A stretch of DNA of 64,000 nt from Streptomyces apocyni (GTDB taxonomy: Bacteria > Actinomycetota > Actinomycetes > Streptomycetales > Streptomycetaceae), in assembly GCF_009739465.1 (NCBI RefSeq), contig NZ_WHOM01000078.1, positions 113,230 to 177,229 of the forward strand, written 5' to 3'. Below, piece by piece: positions 34,134 through 42,136 of the stretch (position 1 is its first letter; each line of letters opens with the position of its first letter). The notes under the pieces were generated by a model. That model saw only the letters and a list, made by a program, of their open reading frames with translations, did not search any database and was not told the DNA's origin. Position numbers and translations under genes: made by a program.

Positions 34134-34805
34134 ATGAGGGATAGCGAAGACAGCCCTACGACCATTGGGCTAATTGTCGCGAGAATGTCACTGCGGCGAA
34201 GGCTGAAGCGTCTTTTCGCCGGGCGAGGTTGGCATTCCGTGGAGGTGGAGGGCGGCCCGGCCCTTACACCGTGCGATGTCCTGGTCGTGGACATCGACCG
34301 ACTCGAAGAGGTCCACGACCCGGTGCCGGTCGCGGCGGTGACCTACGGCGCCGAGATGCGGCACCCCGGCCTCCTGGAGGCCGATGTACGCGCCATCGTG
34401 GACCGGGACGACCTTGACGACGCTTTTCTGGAGGCCGTGCACGAGGTCGCCGCGGGGAACGGGTGGATCTCGCCCACGCTTGTACGTCCACTGTTGCGCG
34501 GCCCACACACCGCGCACAGCGCGCACAGCGCGGAAGCCGCGCAGCAGCCCGCGCACACCGCAGCGCGTGTCCGGCGGCGCGATCCGGCGCTCACCGCCCG
34601 CGAGTACGAGGTCGTGTCACTGGTGACGCAGGGCATGAACAACAGCGAGATCGCCGGAGCCCTCTATATCGCCGAGAGCACGGTGAAGTTCCATATGTCG
34701 AACATCCTGCAGAAGACCGGGTTTCGGGACCGGAGCCAACTCGCGGCACGCGTACCCACACGCGTACCCGCACGCGTACCCGCACGCCTTTCCGTCGCCC
34801 GATAA
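34134..34805 (+). CDS. LuxR-type regulator with degenerate receiver
   Basis: 223 residues from ATG 34134, GGGGAAG upstream. The N-terminal ~115 residues have receiver-like secondary structure (CDVLVVDIDRL keeps an Asp) but the Lys position reads DRDD and the acidic pocket is weak, so phosphorylation is doubtful. A repeat-rich linker (HSAHSAEAA) leads to a typical LuxR HTH: LTAREYEVVSLVTQGMNNSE to VKFHMSNILQKTGF. The C-terminus is a VPTRVPARVPARL repeat from a tandem DNA repeat. Atypical response regulators of this sort commonly control antibiotic clusters; here the adjacent lanthipeptide genes are the likely target. Confidence 0.8.
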   Translation: MRDSEDSPTTIGLIVARMSLRRRLKRLFAGRGWHSVEVEGGPALTPCDVLVVDIDRLEEVHDPVPVAAVTYGAEMRHPGLLEADVRAIVDRDDLDDAFLEAVHEVAAGNGWISPTLVRPLLRGPHTAHSAHSAEAAQQPAHTAARVRRRDPALTAREYEVVSLVTQGMNNSEIAGALYIAESTVKFHMSNILQKTGFRDRSQLAARVPTRVPARVPARLSVAR

Positions 34806-34870
34806 GCGACAACGTACATACGTATACAAGGCGCGAGACACTAGACACTAGACACGAGAAAGAGACCGTT

Positions 34871-35056
34871 ATGGGGAACAAGAAGGAAACTCTGCGCTGG
34901 GCCCCGGTGGCGATTCTGCTGGTTCTGGCGATCATCGCCCCGCTCTTCGGGGACAGCCCCACCGCCGTGGTGACCCCGCTGCTGCTCGCCATCATCCTGG
35001 CCAGCGCCAATGGTGTGCAGCTGAAGCGGGAACGGGCCGCCCACGACGCGGGCTGA
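34871..35056 (+). CDS. 61-residue two-helix membrane protein
   Basis: MGNKKETLRWAPVAILLVLA then a second hydrophobic helix (TAVVTPLLLAIILASANGVQ) and a basic end (LKRERAAHDAG). It follows the LuxR regulator by 65 bases on the same strand and faces the end of the lanthipeptide operon. It could be a small immunity-type membrane protein, but that is only position-based. Confidence 0.6.
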   Translation: MGNKKETLRWAPVAILLVLAIIAPLFGDSPTAVVTPLLLAIILASANGVQLKRERAAHDAG

Positions 35057-35066
35057 GAAGCCGACC

Positions 35067-35094
35067 GGCCGCCGGGGTGCGAACGCCGGCGGCC
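35067..35094. terminator. Bidirectional terminator between regulator and lanthipeptide operons
   Basis: ggccgccgg (35067-35075) pairs perfectly with ccggcggcc (35086-35094) around a 10-nt loop, between two convergent transcription units. Confidence 0.75.
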
Positions 35095-35095
35095 A

Positions 35096-35127
35096 GGGGG
35101 TCAGGGGGTCAGGGGGTCAGGGGGTCA
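35096..35127. repeat. gggggtca tandem repeat, four copies
   Basis: An 8-bp unit repeated four times directly at the 3' end of the ABC permease gene; the last copy supplies its stop codon. Confidence 0.8.
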
Positions 35128-35976
35128 GGCGACCTCGTAGCGCGCGAAGCGCAGGCCCCCCAGCGCGCCCGTCACGACGGCGTACAGGGCGAGGACCAGG
35201 AATCCGAGTGCCTGTGGCGCGCCCTCGGCGTCGGCCGCCGCGGTCATGATCGTGCCGCCACCGGCGATCTCCCCGGCCCCACCGGGCAGCAGGTTGCCCA
35301 GGCCCGGGCTGCCCAGCTGGGAGGCGAGAATCCGCAGCGTCGGCTCCAGGAACTGGGTGACCAGCAGGATGCCGACGATCGCGACGACCTGGTTGCGTAC
35401 GAGCGCGCCGACAGCCACGCCGATCGCACCCCACAGCGTCATCACCAGCACGCTGCCCGACAGGGCGCCGAGCACCGGGCCGTCCATGAGGTACGGGGAT
35501 TCCCCGTGCCCCGACAGCAGCGCGGCCGCGACCAGCGCGCTCGCGCCCACCGACGCGGCCCCGTACACGAATGCCGTGCCGAGACCGACCAGGACCTTGG
35601 CGCCGTACACCCGCATCCGGCGGGGCTCGGAGAGCAGCGTGGCGGTAATGGTGCGCGAGTTGTACTCCTGGGTCACCAGGGCGGTCCCGATACCTAGCGG
35701 GAAGACATAGGCGAGCGCGACCGGGAGGTTGTACGCGGGTACGACCTCGTCCGCCGAGTCGAAACGGAGCGGACTTCTGGGGGCGTTGAGGCCGCCGAAA
35801 ACGACAAGCGCCGTGAGACCGGCGCTGCACACGACCATGGTGAGCAGCAGAATCCACCACAACCTGGTGGTGGTGAGCTTCCGCAGCTCGGTTGAGACTT
35901 GCGAGCCCAGCGAGAGTTGCGAGTCCAGGGACACTTGCGAGCCCAGCGAGGGTTGCGAGCCCATACTCGTCTTCAT
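35125..35976 (-). CDS. ABC-2 type permease, likely lanthipeptide self-protection (LanE/G-like)
   Basis: 283 residues. The N-terminus is a short tandem repeat peptide (GSQPSLGSQVSLDSQLSLGS) made by a DNA repeat, followed by TTTRLWWILLLTMVVCSAGL. Six hydrophobic segments, with the ABC-2 block GTALVTQEYNSRTITATLLS between TM2 and TM3. The ATG overlaps the stop of the ATPase gene (ATGA). With that ATPase it would form an exporter that expels the mature peptides from the membrane, the LanFEG immunity role, but with a single permease gene. Confidence 0.8.
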   Translation of the reverse strand: MKTSMGSQPSLGSQVSLDSQLSLGSQVSTELRKLTTTRLWWILLLTMVVCSAGLTALVVFGGLNAPRSPLRFDSADEVVPAYNLPVALAYVFPLGIGTALVTQEYNSRTITATLLSEPRRMRVYGAKVLVGLGTAFVYGAASVGASALVAAALLSGHGESPYLMDGPVLGALSGSVLVMTLWGAIGVAVGALVRNQVVAIVGILLVTQFLEPTLRILASQLGSPGLGNLLPGGAGEIAGGGTIMTAAADAEGAPQALGFLVLALYAVVTGALGGLRFARYEVA

Positions 35977-36713
35977 GCTCGTCCTCCGATTCCGGCCTGT
36001 GTAAGGCGCATAAAGGCCGACTCCAGACGCTCGTCCGTCTCCAGCAGGCCGCTAAGCGGTTGTGCGCAGAGCAGTCGCCCGTGGTGCATGAGCAGTACGT
36101 CGTCGACGATCTGCTCCATCTCACCGAGCAGGTGGCTGGAGAGCAGCACCGTCCCGCCCCCCGCGGCGTACGAGCGCAGGAACCGCCGTAGCCACAGCAT
36201 CCCTTCGGGGTCGAGACCGTTGCTCGGCTCGTCGAGGATCAGCAGCTCCGGGTCGCCGAGGAGCGCGGTGGCCAGCGAGAGCCGCTGTTTCATCCCGGTC
36301 GAGTAGCCAGAGACCGGACGGTCCGCGGCCCCTTCGAGGCCGACGTCCGCCAGCAGCCGCGCGATCCGCTCGGGTCCACAGCCCGCGGCCCGGGCATAGC
36401 AGCGCAGGTGGCCGCGGCCCGTTCGTCCGCCCAGGAACGCGCCGCCGTCCAGGCCGACCCCAACCCTGCGGGTTGGCGTGGGCAGTTCGCCGTACGGGCG
36501 GCCCCAGAACCGCGCGGTGCCCTCGGTGGGCCGGATCAGCCCGAGCAGCATGCGCAGCGTCGTGGTCTTTCCGGCTCCGTTGGGGCCGAGGAAGCCGGTG
36601 ATTCTGCCGCGCGCCACATCGAAGGAGACGCTGTCGACGGCTCTCGTACCCTGGAACTCCTTCGTGAGGCCCCGGACCGAGATCACGTACTTCTCTTCCT
36701 CCACCTGCTTCAC
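35973..36713 (-). CDS. ABC transporter ATPase, likely lanthipeptide self-protection (LanF-like)
   Basis: 246 residues. Walker A GPNGAGKTTTLRM near residue 44, signature YSTGMKQRLSLATALL near 138, Walker B LLILDEPSNGLDPEG near 158, switch His in LLSSHLLGEME. The sequence is of the drug/bacitracin-lantibiotic (BcrA/LanF) type. It lies 42 bases after lanT on the same strand and is coupled to the permease gene downstream. Confidence 0.88.
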   Translation of the reverse strand: MKQVEEEKYVISVRGLTKEFQGTRAVDSVSFDVARGRITGFLGPNGAGKTTTLRMLLGLIRPTEGTARFWGRPYGELPTPTRRVGVGLDGGAFLGGRTGRGHLRCYARAAGCGPERIARLLADVGLEGAADRPVSGYSTGMKQRLSLATALLGDPELLILDEPSNGLDPEGMLWLRRFLRSYAAGGGTVLLSSHLLGEMEQIVDDVLLMHHGRLLCAQPLSGLLETDERLESAFMRLTQAGIGGRA

Positions 36714-36755
36714 ATCTCCTCATCTCCTCAGTACGTCTCGCGGGGCGGCGTTCGC

Positions 36756-38918
36756 TCAGACCGCGCTCAGGTCGACCTGCGAGCGGATCAGCTCCCGGTA
36801 CAGGCCGGATTCCGCCAGCAGTTCGGCATGGCGTCCGGTCTGGACCACCCGGCCGTGTTCGAGAACGACGACGAGGTCGGCGCTGACGATCGTGGACAGC
36901 CGGTGCGCGATGACGATCCGCGTGCACTCCAGCCGGTCCAGCGCGTCGGCGATCCTGGACTCGGTGACGGTGTCCAGCGCGCTGGTCGCCTCGTCGAGTA
37001 CGAGGACGCGCGGCCGCCGGGCCAGCGCACGGGCCAGGGCGATGCGCTGGCGCTGGCCGCCGGAGAGGCTGCCGCCCATCTCCCGTACCGGCGTGTGATA
37101 GCCGAGTGGCATGGCGGCGACATCCTCGTGGACATGCGCCTCGCGTGCGGCCTCGACCACCGCTTCTATGGTGGCCTCGGGAACGCCGAAGCGGATGTTC
37201 TCGGCGATGCTGCGGTTGCTGAGCACGATGTCCTGCGGGACGTACGCGGTGTTCGCGTAGAACGTGTCCGCGTCGATCTCCTGGAGCGATACTCCGTCGT
37301 AGGCGATGTCTCCTGACTGGATCGGGTACAGCCCCATCAGGAGCTTGCCCAGGGTGCTCTTTCCCGAGCCCGAGCTGCCGACGATCGCGACGCGCTCCCC
37401 GGGCCGGATGTCGAACGAGATGTCCCGCAGCGCGGGGGTCTTGGCGCCCGGGTACGTAAACCCGACCTCGCGCAGCGAGACCGCGCCCCGGATCGCCACG
37501 GGCCGGTCGCCGAAGGCGCCCCTGGACTCGGGCTGGTGGAGGATGTCGCCGACCCTGGCCACCTGCGTGTTCGCGGTGATCAGCTGGGTGAAGACACCGG
37601 ACAGGGACATCACCATGCCCAGGCTGGTGGCGGTGAGCGTCTGCGCCGCGACCGCCGAACCGAGGTCGAGCGAACCGTCCAGGACCAGCCACAACCCCAC
37701 GGCCAGCACCAGCAGCGGCCCGAACACCTGGAACACGGAGTAGCCACTGGACGCCACGCCCTGGAGGACGATCCGCCGCTGGGTCTGCTCCATGCCCACC
37801 GAGTACACCTTCCTCCAGTCGCGGAAGAAGGTGTCGGTCATGCCGGAGACCTTCAGGGTCTCGATCGATGACAGTGCTTCCATCTGGAGCGAGGAGGACT
37901 TGGCGGTCTCGCTGATCTCCCGCTCGGTGACCCGGCGGAGCGGCCGGTACATGCACACGGCGACCGTGAGCATGGTGAGAAAGATGGCGAAGGCGGTGGC
38001 CCCCAGGATGAACGAGCGGTGGAACATATAGCCGAAGATCACGATCAGACTGCCGACATCGAGCAGGACGGCCGGCAGTTGGCTGGAGATCATGTCCCGG
38101 ACGGACGTGATGCTGGACAGCCGGTAGAAGAGCTCGCCCTGTGAGCGGTTGGCGAAGTACTTGTACGGCAGATCGAGCAGTTTCCTGAACGTTCTGCCCA
38201 TCATCGCCTCGCCCAGGCCACGGATCACCGCGGCCAGGCACACCGTACGCAGCAGGGAGAGGACGAAATAGACCGCCATCGGGACCGTGAAGGCCAGCAG
38301 GACCAGCGCGATCGGCGAGTTCTCCAGGTATCCGGCGTAGTCGTTGACCGCGTGCTGGGTCGCGATCGGCATGAAGATGGTGAACGAATACAGCACCAGC
38401 GACATCACAAACGCCTGGAGCAACGGCCGTCGCGCCCCGCTCAGCGACCGCAGGAACTCCCGCCACACGCTCGGCTCACGGTGGCGCACCGGCTGGTGGT
38501 CGGCGGTGGGCGTGGCTTCCAGGGCTAGCCCCGAGTAGTGCCGCTCGAACTCCTCGACCGGGTACTTCCGCCGCCCGGCGGCCGGGTCGACGACGGTGAC
38601 ATGGCGGTCGGTGATCTCCTCCACGACCACGACGTGGCTGTCGTCCCAGTACGCGATGAGCGGGAGGGCCAGCCCGTCCAGGCGGTTGGCGCCGGCCCGG
38701 AAGGCCCGTACCTGGAAGCCGCGACCGCGCAGGATGGTCGCTATCTCCTTGATGGTGAGCCCGTCGCGGCCCACCTCGTGCTCGCGCCGCAGCGCGGCGA
38801 CCGAGTCGCGTGAGCCGTACGCGGACAGCACCATCGCGATGCAGCACAGGCCGCATTCGGACTGGGCGAACTGCTGGACCTCCCGGACTCTGCGAGCCCG
38901 GCGGGTACGCACCGTCAT
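36756..38918 (-). CDS. lanT: LanT: C39 leader peptidase-ABC exporter
   Basis: 720 residues from ATG 38918, which overlaps the stop of the upstream lanM (ATGA). The N-terminal C39 peptidase has catalytic Cys22 in QFAQSECGLCCIAM, His near 95 in DDSHVVVVEEI and Asp in VTVVDPAAGR. Six TM helices follow (about 165-440). The ATPase domain shows Walker A VGSSGSGKST near 514, signature SLSGGQRQRIALARAL near 620 and Walker B VLVLDEATSALD near 642. It cleaves the modified precursors behind their double-glycine-type motif and exports the cores in one step. Both precursors end their leaders in AAG, consistent with a single LanT. Confidence 0.95.
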   Translation of the reverse strand: MTVRTRRARRVREVQQFAQSECGLCCIAMVLSAYGSRDSVAALRREHEVGRDGLTIKEIATILRGRGFQVRAFRAGANRLDGLALPLIAYWDDSHVVVVEEITDRHVTVVDPAAGRRKYPVEEFERHYSGLALEATPTADHQPVRHREPSVWREFLRSLSGARRPLLQAFVMSLVLYSFTIFMPIATQHAVNDYAGYLENSPIALVLLAFTVPMAVYFVLSLLRTVCLAAVIRGLGEAMMGRTFRKLLDLPYKYFANRSQGELFYRLSSITSVRDMISSQLPAVLLDVGSLIVIFGYMFHRSFILGATAFAIFLTMLTVAVCMYRPLRRVTEREISETAKSSSLQMEALSSIETLKVSGMTDTFFRDWRKVYSVGMEQTQRRIVLQGVASSGYSVFQVFGPLLVLAVGLWLVLDGSLDLGSAVAAQTLTATSLGMVMSLSGVFTQLITANTQVARVGDILHQPESRGAFGDRPVAIRGAVSLREVGFTYPGAKTPALRDISFDIRPGERVAIVGSSGSGKSTLGKLLMGLYPIQSGDIAYDGVSLQEIDADTFYANTAYVPQDIVLSNRSIAENIRFGVPEATIEAVVEAAREAHVHEDVAAMPLGYHTPVREMGGSLSGGQRQRIALARALARRPRVLVLDEATSALDTVTESRIADALDRLECTRIVIAHRLSTIVSADLVVVLEHGRVVQTGRHAELLAESGLYRELIRSQVDLSAV

Positions 38919-41782
38919 GAGCGGCCTCCGAGGCAGCGGGGAAGGGCGGCTTGCGGGTGGTGCAGCATCAGTCGCGCGTAGTGCCAGCCGGAGAGGCCGA
39001 GGAAGAAGGAGGGAAGGTGCGGCTCGGTCCCGATGCCGCACGACCAGCCGCCGTCGGCCGCCGCGTAGCGGTCGAGGAAGGCGGTGTGCAACGCGGCGGC
39101 TTCGTCACGCAGTTCCGGCCAGTCGAACCGGTCGGCCAGCTGGCACAGGACGGCGATCCGGCCGGCCAGGCCGTGGCAGAAGCTGATGTCGTGGCCGAGA
39201 TCGCCGTCGGCCAGCCGCTCCACCTCGGGTGCGATGGCGGTCCGGACGCGCCCGGTGGACTCGCCGAGCGCGGTAAGGAGTTCACCGGCCGCGTACGCCA
39301 CACCCGCGTACCCCTTGCACCAGCCGCTGCCGCTCGCCCGGTCGCGCAGACTCTCGTCCTGCCACCTGTTCCGTACGTAGGCGTGGGCGAACCGCTCCAG
39401 GTGGTCCCGGGCGCCGCTGCCGCCGTCGAGGCCCTCGGCGACCATCGCGCTCATAGCGGTGATGCGTCCGAACCGGCCATGCGCGAGGCCCAGTTCACCG
39501 GTGTGCTCTTCCGGGGTGCCGTCCACGGTGACCAGGCGCCGCAGCAGCCGCTCGGGCGGGACACCGGTCAGCTCGGGTGCACCGTGCTTCTGGTAGGCGG
39601 CGAGGTAGACGAGGTAGCCGCCGTACCCGTTGAGGTAGTCGAAGTCGGCCGCGGTGAGGCTGTCGACATCGAGGGGACGGTCCGCAGGGTGGAGTTCCGT
39701 ATGGGTGAAGAGGGCGTCGGGCGTGCGGCGGCGCCGGATCTCCCAGTCGGTGACGAGTTCGGAGAGGGCTCCCGTGAACGGCGACATCGCCAGCGGTGTC
39801 GTGTCACCCGCGAACGGCGGCTGCGGCTGCGGCTGCATGGCGGCTCGGGAGACCTGTGCGATGTCCACACCGAGCGGCGATGTGCCGGTGAGTGCCTCGG
39901 CCTGGGCCAGATAGAGGAGCAGGCCGCCGCCGTCGTAGAGCGGTGCGTTGACCCCGCCCAGGCGCAGCCCGTCGCCTCGCAGTTGGGGCAGCAGCCAGGT
40001 CGGCGCCGACTCCTCGCCGACGACGAGGTCACGGAGCGTGCTGTGCCAGGCCGTGGCGTCGGCCAGGTCGGGGAACACCTCGCGGCGCGATGCCCGCCGT
40101 ACGTCCCAGACGTCGTCAACGGAGCCGGCGAGGGCGTACCGCAGATAGCTGAGATCCCGCTGCGGCGGCCGGGCGAAGAAGGACCGGACAGCGGCCAGCG
40201 CGGCCTCCCGGGGAGTGCTGTCGGCGGCGCTGCGCATCTCCTCGTCCAGATCACCCCGCAGCAGACCGGAGTCGCAGTCCACCGTGAAGAACGGCACGTC
40301 GAGATCGAGCAGGGCGGCCACCTCCTCGCGGTGCAGCGCGTCCGCCGACTCCTTGGCCGCGCCCCGGTAGTACCGGGGCAGCTTCCCCAGCAGTTCGGCT
40401 CGTGCCTCGGTGCTGCCCAGGTGCACGGGGTGGGTGGAGGCCTCCAGGAAGCGCGCGTACACATACGTCGGCCGTACGACCTGACGCACCGCCCAGTCAC
40501 CGGAAGCCCGTACGGCCGCTTCAATGGCGTCGCGGAGGGTGGCGAGCAGTTCGCGCGCCTCGCCGTACCCGGCGGATATCTCGTCCACCCAGTCGCGGGG
40601 GTCCAGCGGTTCGCCCGCCACCTTGGCCATGTTCGAGCCGTGCTCGACGACGACGGGGCTGCGGTCGAAGCGGATGTCGTCCGTCCCCGCGTCGACAACC
40701 GTGTACGACGTGAGGTGCTCGGAGGCTCCCGGCCGCACGCAGCCGATTCCGGAGATGTCGATGTCCAGCTTCGCGCCCGCGTAACGGGCGGGAAAGAGCA
40801 GGGTGTTGAGCACCGAGTGCTCGATGTCCAGGTTGAGCGCGGCCCCCGCTGACGGGCTCTGCGCCGACGCCGACGCCGACGCCGAGGCCGACGTGTCCGT
40901 GGGGCCGTTGGGCAGCGATACCAGGGTCTCGGTGTCGATCACGACGGGGCCCTGGGGTACGGCGATGATGTTCTCGTGGTGCAGATCGGTCGCACCGATC
41001 ATGCTGAGCAGCGCGGCGACCCGCCCGAAACGCCGGAAGTACTGGGCGCCCTCTGTGACATCGTCGAGATCCGTGTGCTCGATGAACTCCTGCCACACAT
41101 ATGCCGACCGGACGAGCGACCTCGGGTGCAGCGGGCCGAAGAACGAGCCGTCCTCGTCGAGGAGCGTGCGCAACGTCGCGAGCAGGCTCTGGCAGTTGTC
41201 CTGCTGCGGCTTGTACACGACCCGCGTTCCGTCGCCGAAACCCACCAGGCAGACCGTGCGGCCGCCCCGGTGGGCGTCGCCAAGGCCGGTGGTGAGCGAG
41301 GTGACGGGCCCTTCAGCGCCCAGGAGTTCAGCGAGCTGCCGCCGGTCCGCGGCCAGGGCGCGCAGGACCTCGCGGGCGGTCCGCGCGGTGCGGGCGGTGA
41401 CCAGACGCAGCAGCCGGTCCAGTTCGGGGAAGCGGGCGAGCAGCGCGCCGCGGCCCTCCGCACCGGCGACCCGGGCGTGGAACGCCTCGTACGTCCCGCC
41501 CTCGGCGCGGAAGGAGGCGATGAGGGTCCGTACGCCGGTCTCTACACAGACGCCCATCAGCGAGCGGAGTACGGACTCGACGACGCTCTCGGCGTCGACA
41601 TCAGCATCGGCTGCGTCGGCTACATCGCCTGCCGCGTCGGCTGCCTCGGCTGCTGCCTCATCCAGGTACCCGGCGATCTGCCGCGCGCAGTCCGTCAGGT
41701 ACGGCGTGTAGAAGGCGCCGAAGACATCGGCCCTCTCCTCGGTGACGCGCTTCACCAGCTCTTGGGGGTGCACTGTCTGCAC
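38915..41782 (-). CDS. lanM: Class II lanthipeptide synthetase LanM (beta peptide)
   Basis: About 955 residues. The GTG at 41782 is chosen because it lies downstream of the hairpin that follows lanA-beta; an upstream ATG at 41896 would read through the precursor gene. The dehydratase domain has the kinase-like elements VVYKPQQDNC near 188, GATDLHHENI near 261 and VIDTETLVSL near 281, used to phosphorylate and eliminate Ser/Thr. The LanC-like cyclase end carries zinc-ligand motifs SGWCKGYAG near 819 and SFCHGLAGR near 868. It would act on the beta precursor encoded just upstream. It is coupled to lanT by ATGA overlap. An alternative is that either LanM serves both precursors. Confidence 0.92.
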   Translation of the reverse strand: MQTVHPQELVKRVTEERADVFGAFYTPYLTDCARQIAGYLDEAAAEAADAAGDVADAADADVDAESVVESVLRSLMGVCVETGVRTLIASFRAEGGTYEAFHARVAGAEGRGALLARFPELDRLLRLVTARTARTAREVLRALAADRRQLAELLGAEGPVTSLTTGLGDAHRGGRTVCLVGFGDGTRVVYKPQQDNCQSLLATLRTLLDEDGSFFGPLHPRSLVRSAYVWQEFIEHTDLDDVTEGAQYFRRFGRVAALLSMIGATDLHHENIIAVPQGPVVIDTETLVSLPNGPTDTSASASASASAQSPSAGAALNLDIEHSVLNTLLFPARYAGAKLDIDISGIGCVRPGASEHLTSYTVVDAGTDDIRFDRSPVVVEHGSNMAKVAGEPLDPRDWVDEISAGYGEARELLATLRDAIEAAVRASGDWAVRQVVRPTYVYARFLEASTHPVHLGSTEARAELLGKLPRYYRGAAKESADALHREEVAALLDLDVPFFTVDCDSGLLRGDLDEEMRSAADSTPREAALAAVRSFFARPPQRDLSYLRYALAGSVDDVWDVRRASRREVFPDLADATAWHSTLRDLVVGEESAPTWLLPQLRGDGLRLGGVNAPLYDGGGLLLYLAQAEALTGTSPLGVDIAQVSRAAMQPQPQPPFAGDTTPLAMSPFTGALSELVTDWEIRRRRTPDALFTHTELHPADRPLDVDSLTAADFDYLNGYGGYLVYLAAYQKHGAPELTGVPPERLLRRLVTVDGTPEEHTGELGLAHGRFGRITAMSAMVAEGLDGGSGARDHLERFAHAYVRNRWQDESLRDRASGSGWCKGYAGVAYAAGELLTALGESTGRVRTAIAPEVERLADGDLGHDISFCHGLAGRIAVLCQLADRFDWPELRDEAAALHTAFLDRYAAADGGWSCGIGTEPHLPSFFLGLSGWHYARLMLHHPQAALPRCLGGRS

Positions 41783-41823
41783 TGTCTGCTCTCGGATCGT
41801 GGACGGTGGTGGGAGGGTGGGGG

Positions 41824-41858
41824 CGGGTGCCCCGGAAGTACCGGTTCCGGGGCACCCG
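41824..41858 (-). terminator. Hairpin between lanA-beta and its lanM
   Basis: A perfect 14-bp stem (cgggtgccccggaa with ttccggggcacccg) and 7-nt loop. It sits 20 bases after the lanA-beta stop, with no T tract, so it may act as a partial terminator or RNA stabiliser giving more precursor than enzyme. Confidence 0.8.
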
Positions 41859-41877
41859 TTCCGCGCCGGTTCAGCGA

Positions 41878-42069
41878 TCAGCAGCGCTTGGTGCACCCGC
41901 TGGTCGGGCAGCCGCCCTGCAGCGCGGCGCTAGCGCCGACGATCACGCCGGTGGCCGGAAGGATGGTGGGCGTGATGCCCGCGGCCAGGGACTCCGGCGC
42001 GTCGGCGAGCTCGACAAGCTCGTCGGCGGAGACGTAACCGGTGGCGTCGTTCATGGCGATGTTGCCCAT
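41878..42069 (-). CDS. lanA2: Lanthipeptide precursor, beta-like component
   Basis: 63 residues from ATG 42069 with AAAGGA upstream. The leader of 31 residues (MGNIAMNDATGYVSADELVE...) is acidic and ends SLAAG, a C39-type cleavage motif. The 32-residue core begins ITPTILPATG and ends GGCPTSGCTKRC, with Cys at core positions 23, 28 and 32 and Thr/Ser at 2, 4, 9, 16, 25, 26 and 29. The C-terminal CPTxxCTxxC pattern is the mark of beta peptides of two-component lantibiotics (lacticin 3147 A2, haloduracin beta). It lies 67 bases after the alpha-side lanM. Confidence 0.93.
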   Translation of the reverse strand: MGNIAMNDATGYVSADELVELADAPESLAAGITPTILPATGVIVGASAALQGGCPTSGCTKRC

Positions 42070-42136
42070 GAGGGTTCCTTTCACTTGGTGGTGCTCTTCT
42101 CGGCAAGGCCCCTGACGGGGCCTCGTTCGTGGTGCG

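Noticed and set aside
36121..38466. A 781-codon open frame on the minus strand within lanT and the ATPase gene
   Set aside because: It overlaps two real genes in another frame and is Arg/Pro/Ala noise typical of high-GC DNA.
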